Position numbers and translations under genes: made by a program. A DNA stretch of 6,898 nt, from assembly GCA_031279305.1 (NCBI GenBank), contig JAITIS010000124.1:1-6898 (forward strand). The letters run 5' to 3'. The notes beneath the pieces are model-generated. The model made no database searches. It was not told the origin of the DNA and saw nothing but the letters and a program-made list of their open reading frames with translations. Each line of letters begins with the position of its first letter. Positions within the stretch are counted from its first letter, which is position 1. Shown here piece after piece: positions 1 through 5,596 of the stretch. The DNA is from Candidatus Margulisiibacteriota bacterium. Its GTDB lineage: Bacteria > Margulisbacteria > Termititenacia > Termititenacales > Termititenacaceae.

Positions 1-10
1 ATTCTGTGGA

Positions 11-42
11 TTTTTGATGTATATCAGGAATTATTTTTTTTT
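11..42 (+). terminator. Possible weak intrinsic terminator upstream of tRNA-Pro
   Basis: Positions 11-18 can pair with 23-30 around a GTAT loop, giving 8 pairs of which two are G-U. A run of nine T follows at 34-42. The stem is AT-rich and weak, and the gene it would end lies outside the window, so this could simply be AT-rich promoter sequence. Nothing else is recognisable in the first 57 bases apart from the -10 element. Confidence 0.25.
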
Positions 43-50
43 GCTATTAT
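42..50 (+). promoter_or_regulatory. Extended -10 promoter element for tRNA-Pro
   Basis: TGCTATTAT matches the extended -10 consensus (TGN + TATAAT) with one hexamer mismatch. No TTGACA-like hexamer lies 16-18 bp upstream. The hexamer ends 7 nt before the mature tRNA 5' end at 58, so transcription would be expected to start at or within a base or two of the tRNA itself. The same element type recurs before the other transcription units in this window. Confidence 0.5.
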
Positions 51-57
51 TTAGTAT

Positions 58-134
58 CGGGCTATAGCGCAGCTGGCTAGCGTACTTGCATGGGGTGCAA
101 GGGGTCCCCGGTTCGAGTCCGGGTAGCCCGACCA
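58..134 (+). tRNA. tRNA-Pro, anticodon GGG
   Basis: A complete cloverleaf can be folded by eye. The acceptor stem CGGGCTA (58-64) pairs with TAGCCCG (124-130). The D stem is GCGC/GCGT (67-70 with 80-83). The anticodon stem CTTGC/GCAAG (85-89 with 97-101) encloses the loop ATGGGGT, which places anticodon GGG at 92-94. The T stem CCCGG/CCGGG encloses TTCGAGT (112-118). The discriminator A131 and an encoded CCA (132-134) follow. The C1-G72 first pair is the known identity feature of bacterial proline tRNAs and agrees with the anticodon, which reads CCC and CCU. Only 27 nt separate it from the kinase gene and no terminator is seen between them, so some cotranscription is possible. Confidence 0.96.
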
Positions 135-147
135 AAGAAACCATCCG

Positions 148-156
148 TGCTAAAAT
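148..156 (+). promoter_or_regulatory. Extended -10 element directly before the histidine kinase start
   Basis: TGCTAAAAT lies between the tRNA 3' end and the kinase ATG, with only 5 nt between hexamer and ATG. No -35 hexamer is visible; that position falls inside the tRNA 3' end. An identical 9-mer precedes the SurA-like gene. If functional, transcription would start at or very near the A of the start codon. Confidence 0.4.
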
Positions 157-161
157 AATTT

Positions 162-1832
162 ATGCGCAAGCTGTTTGTTTTGCTCATTATTTTGTCCGGT
201 GTTTTTGCTCAAGAGATTACGCTGTATCCGTTTGCCGGTCAGGTAATCGTTTCCGGCCGCTGGGATAATTACGGTTATGAGATCAGACTGAGCCGGGCGG
301 CGCCGGATGACGCTGTGTTCACAGCAGTGACGGCGGTCAACGGGCGTTTCCGGTTTACCGCTTTGCCCGCCGGAGTTTATGACCTGCATATCTATAATGG
401 AGAGAACAGACTGTTTAGCTCCGTGCTGGAGATTCCTGCGCCCGATTTTTTCTGGAAATATTCCGTGTCGGAGGCAGATGATCTGTCTTTCGCGGTCTTA
501 AATCTGCTGCTCACCGGGTTGATTTGCGGCGCCGCCCTGCTGCTCTGGCTGAAGCGCCCGACTTTGAAGTCCCGGCAAATCTTGCTGCTGGCTGCCAGCT
601 TTGCTCTGTATACCGGCACGGACTTTTTCCAGAATGTTCTGGCCTGGCGGGGACTGGAAGGACTGGCCGGCGGCATTTTCTTTTTGAAGCATATAGGCTC
701 GGCTTGGTTTGGCTACTGGTTTTACAAATTTTGGTCGGATTTTGGCGCCACAGTTCAGACAAAAGATTTTTACTGGCTGCCGCCGTTTTTGGAAAGCCTG
801 ATCCTCTGTACTTGGCCGTTTTTTGGCCTCGACCCCGCTTTTGAAAATTTCTGGTTTTTCAGTTTTGCCGCTTTGCGTCTGGTCATAATGCTGCAGCTGG
901 CCTTATTTATCGCCGCCGGCAGCCGGCTGGTTTTTCGCCGGAAAAATAAAGAGAAAGATTTGTTATTCCGGAATATTTTGACCGCCACCCAGTATGTTTT
1001 CGGCCTGCTGCTGTTGCTGCTGCTGGGACTGGTTTTGCTGCCGCTTATATTCTGGCACGGCGCGGAATATTTTGCGCAACAATATGTGCTGACGGCGCTG
1101 ATTTTCGGCCTGCTTTTATTCGGCTGGCTGGTTAGCACGGAGATATACCGGCAGATGCTTGATACCCAGCGCCGGCTGGAACAGCAGGAGAGGCTGAATG
1201 CGCTGGGCGCGCTGGCTTCCGGTCTCGCGCACGAGATTAAAAATCCACTGGCCGCGATCAATAATCTAGCGCGGCTGTTCCCATCCCGCTGGCGGGAGCC
1301 GGACTTTCGTCGGAATTTTCAGGCTATAGTGCCGCGGCAGATCGACAGGATAAATAATTTACTGGGTAATTTGCTAAACCTAACCAGACCGCTGTCCGGC
1401 GCTAGGAAATACTTTGACGCTGTCCTGCCGCTCAAGCGGGCCTTGGACCTGCTGGACGCACAGGCGCGCAAACAAGGCGTAGCGCTCGCGCGCGAATTTG
1501 TCCCCGGCCTGACCTGCCGCGGCGATCCGCGCGCGCTGGAGCAGGTATTTCTCAATCTGGGGCTTAACGCTCTGCAGGCTATGCCGCGCGGCGGAACGCT
1601 TGCCGTCCGTTCCGGCGCAGCCAGCGGGCGGAAGACTCTTGTTTTTCGGGACACAGGCGGCGGCATTGCTCCCGCGGCGCTGGCCAAAATTTTTGATCCG
1701 TTTTTTACCACAAAAAAATCCGGCACCGGACTGGGTTTGAGCATCAGCAAAAAGATACTGGATGAACACCGGATCAAAATAGACGTTTTTTCGCAGCTCA
1801 AAAAAGGCACGGAAATAAGATTATTGTTCTAG
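162..1832 (+). CDS. Multi-pass membrane sensor histidine kinase
   Basis: This is a 556-residue two-component sensor kinase. Residues 1-16 form a signal peptide ending VFA before Gln17. Residues about 20-90 form an extracytoplasmic beta domain resembling carboxypeptidase-regulatory-like folds, with the VNGRFRFTALPAGVYDL pattern at 59-75. Roughly seven hydrophobic segments follow between 108 and 326, recalling 7TMR-DISM receptors. A coiled linker (327-345) leads to the kinase core: H box GLAHEIKNPL with phospho-acceptor His357, N box with Asn465 and Asn469, G1 box DTGGG at 497-501, F box FDPFF at 511-515 and G2 box GTGLGL at 521-526. All ATP-binding and autophosphorylation motifs look intact. 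The catalytic part resembles NtrB/AtoS-type kinases. The stimulus is unknown and no response regulator is in the window. The ATG at 162 is chosen because it directly begins the signal peptide; no Shine-Dalgarno is visible. The 3' end overlaps the convergent zinc-ribbon gene by 12 bp. Confidence 0.92.
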   Translation: MRKLFVLLIILSGVFAQEITLYPFAGQVIVSGRWDNYGYEIRLSRAAPDDAVFTAVTAVNGRFRFTALPAGVYDLHIYNGENRLFSSVLEIPAPDFFWKYSVSEADDLSFAVLNLLLTGLICGAALLLWLKRPTLKSRQILLLAASFALYTGTDFFQNVLAWRGLEGLAGGIFFLKHIGSAWFGYWFYKFWSDFGATVQTKDFYWLPPFLESLILCTWPFFGLDPAFENFWFFSFAALRLVIMLQLALFIAAGSRLVFRRKNKEKDLLFRNILTATQYVFGLLLLLLLGLVLLPLIFWHGAEYFAQQYVLTALIFGLLLFGWLVSTEIYRQMLDTQRRLEQQERLNALGALASGLAHEIKNPLAAINNLARLFPSRWREPDFRRNFQAIVPRQIDRINNLLGNLLNLTRPLSGARKYFDAVLPLKRALDLLDAQARKQGVALAREFVPGLTCRGDPRALEQVFLNLGLNALQAMPRGGTLAVRSGAASGRKTLVFRDTGGGIAPAALAKIFDPFFTTKKSGTGLGLSISKKILDEHRIKIDVFSQLKKGTEIRLLF

Positions 1833-2327
1833 GGCTTTTTGCAGGTATGCGTCCGCGGCGTTTGCCAGATACTGCGCGGCAGCCGCGCTTAACCGGTATT
1901 TTCGCCGCGCGGCCCAGAGCAGGTATTTACGCGCCAGCCAAGGATTTTCCGAGGCCGGCGGCCAGAGTTCCGCAAAAAGCTCCGCGGAATCTACCTGTAG
2001 ATCAAGCAGAACAGCCGTAAAGTCAGCGTCTGAAAAATATTTTTTGAGATTTGGCGCGGCCGTTTGGCCTGTTTTTTCTAAAAAAAGCTCTAAAGCTGTC
2101 CTGACCAAATATTTGTTGCTGTGCGTGAAAAGTCCGGTTAAAACCGAGCTGTCCTGTCCGGCCAATTCGTCGCGGATGGCGGCTAATTCCAGCGCGGAGA
2201 TAAATTTACGGTCGGATAGATCTACAGCCGGCGGGACAGCGGTTTGTCTCTGGCCGCAAAAATTACAAAATTTTGCGCCGCTGTTGATGAGTTTTTGGCA
2301 GGACGGACATTTTCTCTGGTTTCCCAT
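1821..2327 (-). CDS. Zinc-ribbon domain protein, helical C-terminal region, unknown function
   Basis: The 168-residue product opens with a CxxC-x10-CxxC zinc ribbon (Cys7, Cys10, Cys21, Cys24; CPSC and CNFC) of the zinc-ribbon_2/double-zinc-ribbon type. A short Pro/Ala linker follows. From about residue 36 to the end it looks all-alpha, rich in Ala and Leu, and vaguely HEAT- or TPR-like. It has no signal peptide or membrane segment, so it is probably cytoplasmic. I do not recognise a specific family and assign no reaction. Such ribbons commonly bind metal and mediate protein or nucleic-acid contacts, but that is general knowledge and not shown here. It is transcribed alone, divergently from the pseudopilin operon, from an extended -10 at 2339-2347. 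No Shine-Dalgarno precedes the ATG. Its last codons overlap the kinase stop. Confidence 0.8.
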   Translation of the reverse strand: MGNQRKCPSCQKLINSGAKFCNFCGQRQTAVPPAVDLSDRKFISALELAAIRDELAGQDSSVLTGLFTHSNKYLVRTALELFLEKTGQTAAPNLKKYFSDADFTAVLLDLQVDSAELFAELWPPASENPWLARKYLLWAARRKYRLSAAAAQYLANAADAYLQKALEQ

Positions 2328-2338
2328 AACTGAAGAGT

Positions 2339-2347
2339 ATTATACCA
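2339..2347 (-). promoter_or_regulatory. Extended -10 promoter for the zinc-ribbon gene
   Basis: Read on the minus strand this is TGGTATAAT, a perfect TATAAT with an extended TGN. Eleven nt separate the hexamer from the ATG ending at 2327, predicting a leader of only about 4-5 nt. No good -35 hexamer lies upstream. Confidence 0.55.
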
Positions 2348-2366
2348 CGCGGAAACAGCCTGAATT

Positions 2367-2375
2367 TGCTATAAT
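2367..2375 (+). promoter_or_regulatory. Extended -10 promoter for the pseudopilin-subtilase operon
   Basis: TGCTATAAT is a perfect extended -10 element. Five T residues follow and then the ATG at 2381, so transcription should start at or within a base or two of the start codon. No -35 hexamer is visible. It diverges from the zinc-ribbon promoter, with 25 bp between the two hexamers. Confidence 0.6.
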
Positions 2376-2380
2376 TTTTT

Positions 2381-2791
2381 ATGCGCCGGGGATTTATCTA
2401 TATTCGTCTGCAGATTTATTTTGCGCTGGCGGTGCTGATCTGCGGAGGCGCTTTATTTTGCGCGGCGGGCATTATCCGGCAAAATCACCGTCTGCACCGG
2501 CAGCTCGGCGCGACTCTGCTTTTGACCCAGGCGCTGGATGAGCTGGCGGAAGACCTCAAGTACGCGGACGCGGTCGCGCTTGCTCCGGACAAGGCGCAGG
2601 TTTCCAGACCGGACGGCGCTTATGTTTATTTTCTCAATAATCAGCGTCTGGTGCGCCGGAAAGATGCGTATCTCTATCTCACTCCGGCGGATATTGCTTT
2701 AAGCTCGCTGGTTTTTTCTGAGGAGGGCGGTCTGCTGAAAATAATCCTGACCGCGGATGATCAGGTGTACGAGAGACTGGTGTGCCGGTGA
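2381..2791 (+). CDS. PulJ/PilW-like minor pseudopilin, divergent
   Basis: This 136-residue protein starts MRRGF. That is a short basic leader, a Gly4/Phe5 junction as in prepilin peptidase sites, and then a hydrophobic helix (about 5-32). The usual Glu at mature position +5 is replaced by Arg9. The soluble part has the layout of PulJ/PilW-type minor pseudopilins: an amphipathic helix with ALDELAEDLKYADAV (51-65), then beta-strand segments including YVYFLNNQRLVRR (81-93) and a final SSLVF...LLKIIL pair. The role would be a subunit in the tip complex of a type II secretion or type IV pilus-like machine at the inner membrane. That family call is made from pattern and is tentative. The ATG at 2381 is the only start that keeps the leader; the next candidate, GTG at Val18, would cut into the helix. 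It heads a three-gene operon and overlaps the next gene by 4 bp. Confidence 0.72.
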   Translation: MRRGFIYIRLQIYFALAVLICGGALFCAAGIIRQNHRLHRQLGATLLLTQALDELAEDLKYADAVALAPDKAQVSRPDGAYVYFLNNQRLVRRKDAYLYLTPADIALSSLVFSEEGGLLKIILTADDQVYERLVCR

Positions 2792-3177
2792 AAAAAGGTT
2801 TCGCTTATCTGGCCGTGTTGATCTTGTTAAGCGCGCTTTTGGCCGCCGCGGGATTTTTCAGTCATTCTTTGATCCGCTGGCGGCAGATAATCCGGGATGA
2901 CGAAGCGGCGCTGCGCGCTACGCGGATGGCCGAGAGCGCGGTCGTGTATTTTCAAGCCCAAACCCCGCCGCTTGTCCAGAATAATTTGGGCAAAATAGAC
3001 CGCGATGCTTTGCTCATTCTGGAGGGGCTGGATTGGCGCGAAGGCGATCTGGGGTTTCGGGTAGTGCGGAATAAAAACACGGTTTATTTCGCCGGCTACA
3101 CCGGACAGCTGCCGGAGCCGCAGGCGGTGAAAATATTGTATACTACGACGGGGGAAATCAAACCGTGGTACGAATAA
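2788..3177 (+). CDS. GspK/PilX-like pseudopilin, short
   Basis: The 129-residue product begins MKKGFAYLAVLILLSALLAAA: a basic leader, a Gly/Phe prepilin-peptidase-type junction and a hydrophobic helix to about residue 24. Mature position +5 is Ala9 instead of Glu, as in GspK-family pseudopilins, which naturally lack Glu5. A segment rich in Ala and Arg (38-55, RATRMAESAVVYF) resembles the region after the helix in PilX and GspK proteins, but the large GspK globular domain is absent. I chose GTG 2788 because it gives a GTGA stop/start overlap with the upstream gene and a leader parallel to its MRRGF. GTG 2782, two codons earlier, is the alternative and sits closer to a GAGAGA stretch at 2771-2776. 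The 3' end overlaps the protease gene by 13 bp, suggesting coupled translation. Confidence 0.72.
   Translation: MKKGFAYLAVLILLSALLAAAGFFSHSLIRWRQIIRDDEAALRATRMAESAVVYFQAQTPPLVQNNLGKIDRDALLILEGLDWREGDLGFRVVRNKNTVYFAGYTGQLPEPQAVKILYTTTGEIKPWYE
3150..3155 (+). promoter_or_regulatory. Shine-Dalgarno-like GGGGGA before the protease GTG
   Basis: GGGGGA lies 9 nt before the GTG at 3165, inside the end of the upstream pseudopilin gene. It supports the GTG as the real start. It is one of few Shine-Dalgarno-like sequences in the window, where most promoter-proximal genes have none. Confidence 0.5.
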
Positions 3178-4811
3178 TAATTTTTCTGCTGTGTTTTAGT
3201 CTGGTCTGGGCGGAGTATGCGCCGAATAAAGTGCTAGTCAAACTTCGCCAGACAGATAGCCGCCCCGGAGCGCAAAACGCCTCCGCCTCCATCATTTTTC
3301 CTGAAAAAATAAAAAAAATTTTGGACAGTCAAGGTTCGGCCAGCGTGCAAAAAGCTTTTGAGCCGCTGCTGGTGCGCAAAATAAGCAACGGTCTGGCCAA
3401 ATCAGTGGACACGGTTGATGCGCTATCCGGTTATTATCTGGCAGAGTATCTAGGGACAGTCAATGTGGAAATGCTGGTGGATATGCTGCAGTCCGATCCC
3501 GCAGTGGAAGCCGCCCAGCCTGTGTATATTTATCATACTATGGGCGAGATAATTCCTGTCACGCCGAATGATACGCATTATGACAAGCAGTGGTATCTAA
3601 AGAATATTCACGCGCCGGAAGGCTGGACGCTCTCCACCGGCAGCGCGCAGGTCGTCGTTGCCGTTATTGACTCGGGAATTAGTATGAACCACGAAGACCT
3701 GTCTTCAAGAATGATAGAAGGGAGAAATTATGTTGAGGGCGGCATAAATGTTGACGATGACCTTGGCCACGGCACGCACGTTGCCGGACTGATCGCCGCG
3801 GAGACAAATAATAATACTGGCATTGCCGGTCTGGCCTGGAACGTTAAGATAATGCCTCTCCGTGCCTTGAAAAAAACTATTTCTCCAGATGGCAGAATTG
3901 ATGGCACTGGACATACAGACGATATTATCTCTGCTATCGCCTATGCTGTGAATAATGGCGCTGATATTATCAATATGAGCCTTGGCTGGAATAAATATGA
4001 CCAGGCGCTGGACGCGGCCTGTGCCGCCGCTTACGATAATGGTGTGGTTCTAGTCGCGGCGATGGGCAATGACGGAGGCCTTGATGGCAAAGGCAATATT
4101 AGAATTGTTAATTATCCAGCTGGCTTTCCCGGCGTTATCGGCGTGGGTAGCGTCACTTCTATGAATAATCGCTCAAAATTTTCCAATATCGGCAGCGGCG
4201 AGCAGATCACTGAAGTAGCAGCTCCTGGAGGAGGAGAGGGTGCAGATACTGACCTTGGTAATATATACTCCACCTATCACGAAGGCGCCGGCTACACTTT
4301 GATGCGGGGCACCAGTATGGCCGCGCCTCTGGTCAGCGGTCTGTGTGCTCTTTTGAAAGCCCAGTCGCCCGATTTATCTCCGCAGGACATCCGCATAATT
4401 TTGCATAACACTGCTGATGATCTGGGCAGCTCTGGATTTGACCCGGAATACGGCCATGGCCTGATCAACGTTTATCGGGCGCTGGCGCGTATTTCCGCGC
4501 CGGCAAACCTCGGCAGCAAGCTGGCAGAAATACGCACTTTTCCCAATCCGGCCAAAGACTCTCTCAAATTTTCTTTTCGCATCGACCAGCCGGTGGAGCA
4601 GATAGAGATCATTGTTTACGATCAACGCGGGCGGAAAATCGCCACGCTGGAAAGCGGCCCCGGCATGGCCGGCATTTACGTCACGCCGGAATGGGATCTG
4701 AAAACAGACGGCAAAACGCTGGCCAATGGCTCCTATATATATGTGGTGAAAGTTACGACCAGCGACGGCGGGGTCAGCTACGGCAAAAATGTGCTGACCG
4801 TGGTGCGCTAA
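3165..4811 (+). CDS. Secreted subtilisin-like (S8) serine protease with C-terminal FlgD/Por-like domain
   Basis: This is a 548-residue exported peptidase. A signal peptide (1-16, ending VWA) precedes YAPNKVLVKLR, the typical opening of a subtilase propeptide (about 17-125). The S8 domain spans about 140-440. Its catalytic triad is Asp169 (VIDSG), His202 (GHGTHVAG) and Ser384 (GTSMAAP), and Asn302 in MGNDGG forms the oxyanion hole, so it should be active. Residues about 452-548 form a beta domain opening FPNPAKDSLKFSF, with VYDQRGRKIATL and NGSYIYVVKV. This matches the FlgD-Ig/Por sorting-type C-terminal modules used for surface attachment or type IX secretion. Its end, VLTVVR, is not a canonical T9SS signal, so plain FlgD-like is safer. 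It starts with GTG and overlaps the upstream pseudopilin gene by 13 bp. The catalytic region is less GC-rich than its flanks. The 3' end overlaps the mazG stop by 4 bp. Confidence 0.93.
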   Translation: MVRIIIFLLCFSLVWAEYAPNKVLVKLRQTDSRPGAQNASASIIFPEKIKKILDSQGSASVQKAFEPLLVRKISNGLAKSVDTVDALSGYYLAEYLGTVNVEMLVDMLQSDPAVEAAQPVYIYHTMGEIIPVTPNDTHYDKQWYLKNIHAPEGWTLSTGSAQVVVAVIDSGISMNHEDLSSRMIEGRNYVEGGINVDDDLGHGTHVAGLIAAETNNNTGIAGLAWNVKIMPLRALKKTISPDGRIDGTGHTDDIISAIAYAVNNGADIINMSLGWNKYDQALDAACAAAYDNGVVLVAAMGNDGGLDGKGNIRIVNYPAGFPGVIGVGSVTSMNNRSKFSNIGSGEQITEVAAPGGGEGADTDLGNIYSTYHEGAGYTLMRGTSMAAPLVSGLCALLKAQSPDLSPQDIRIILHNTADDLGSSGFDPEYGHGLINVYRALARISAPANLGSKLAEIRTFPNPAKDSLKFSFRIDQPVEQIEIIVYDQRGRKIATLESGPGMAGIYVTPEWDLKTDGKTLANGSYIYVVKVTTSDGGVSYGKNVLTVVR

Positions 4812-5596
4812 GCGCCGCCGGCGGGAAGACGGGTTTTCGCCTCGCTCCAGTGTTTATCTAACTCCGCCGCGGAACAGCCTTTGAAGCCTTTTTGTTCGGT
4901 CTGAAGCCGCTCCTCGATATAGCGGAAACGGTCTTCAAATTTTTGCGCGGCCAGCCGCAGGGCGTCCTCGGCGTCAATGTCGAGTTTTCTGGCCAGATTG
5001 ACCAGCGAGAATAAAATGTCGCCGAATTCATCGATAATTTTGGCGCGGCTGCCGGACGCAGTTGCGGCAGTAAATTCTTTTATTTCTTCTATTATTTTTT
5101 CCAAGATCGGCTCTGTCTCGTCCCAATCAAAACCGGCGCGCGCGGCTTTTTTTTGGATTTTTTCCGCGCGCAGCAGAGCCGGCAGCTGGCGCGGTATGGA
5201 GTCTAAAATACTTTGCGCCGGCCCGGCGGTTTTTTCGGCCTTTTTGATCTGCTCCCAGTTTTGCCAGATTTCCTGCTGGCCGCTTACTTTAGCGCCGGCG
5301 AAAACGTGCGGATGCCGGCGCACCATTTTGTCCGCGACGGTCTGCGCCACTTCGCTTAAGCTAAATTCTTTTTTTTCCTCGGCGATGACGCTGTGCAGGA
5401 TTATCTGCAGCAGCAGGTCGCCCAGCTCCTCGCACAGCAGAGCCGGATCGTTTTTGTCCAGCGCGTCCAGCGTTTCGTAAGCCTCCTCCAGCAGGTAAGG
5501 CTTGAGGGTTGCGTGAGTCTGCTCTCTATCCCACGGACAGCCGTCCGGCGCGCGCAGTCTGGCGATGATCCCGTGCAGGCGGCTAAACTCTTTCAT
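4808..5596 (-). CDS. mazG: Nucleoside triphosphate pyrophosphohydrolase MazG
   Basis: The 262-residue protein is full length for MazG (E. coli, 263). It hydrolyses non-canonical and canonical NTPs to NMP and pyrophosphate, cleaning the nucleotide pool, and in E. coli it influences the stringent/MazEF response. Both tandem all-alpha MazG domains keep the Mg-binding EExxE...ExxD motif. In the N-terminal domain this is Glu37, Glu38, Glu41, Glu57 and Asp60; in the C-terminal domain it is Glu170, Glu171, Glu174, Glu190 and Asp193. The family signatures CPWDREQTH (20-28), RRHPHVFAG (93-101) and AGFDWDE (154-160) are present. It is a cytoplasmic enzyme. The ATG lies 14 bp inside the end of the SurA-like gene, so it is probably the second gene of that operon and translationally coupled. 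No strong Shine-Dalgarno is visible. Its stop overlaps that of the convergent protease gene. Confidence 0.96.
   Translation of the reverse strand: MKEFSRLHGIIARLRAPDGCPWDREQTHATLKPYLLEEAYETLDALDKNDPALLCEELGDLLLQIILHSVIAEEKKEFSLSEVAQTVADKMVRRHPHVFAGAKVSGQQEIWQNWEQIKKAEKTAGPAQSILDSIPRQLPALLRAEKIQKKAARAGFDWDETEPILEKIIEEIKEFTAATASGSRAKIIDEFGDILFSLVNLARKLDIDAEDALRLAAQKFEDRFRYIEERLQTEQKGFKGCSAAELDKHWSEAKTRLPAGGA

Noticed and set aside
14..19. TTGATG as a -35 hexamer for the tRNA promoter
   Set aside because: It is 25 bp from the TATTAT hexamer, too far for a normal sigma-70 spacer.
86..268. A 60-codon plus-strand open frame starting inside the tRNA
   Set aside because: It overlaps the tRNA-Pro cloverleaf and the kinase signal-peptide region in another frame, with no recognisable protein features.
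1006..1026. CTG/TTG triplet run resembling a microsatellite
   Set aside because: It encodes a run of Leu in a membrane helix of the kinase; codon bias explains it.
770..1810. Two 163-codon minus-strand open frames antisense to the kinase
   Set aside because: They lie opposite intact kinase membrane and catalytic motifs and show only Ser/Arg-rich composition without domains.
4518..4811. Protease C-terminus as a definite type IX secretion signal
   Set aside because: The FPNPA opening fits, but the last residues lack the usual basic C-terminal signature and no Por machinery is visible; a FlgD-like domain explains it equally well.
4815..4824. Perfect palindrome CCGCCGGCGG at the mazG 3' end
   Set aside because: It has no loop and no following T-run, and it codes for the Pro-Ala-Gly-Gly end of MazG, so it is not a terminator.
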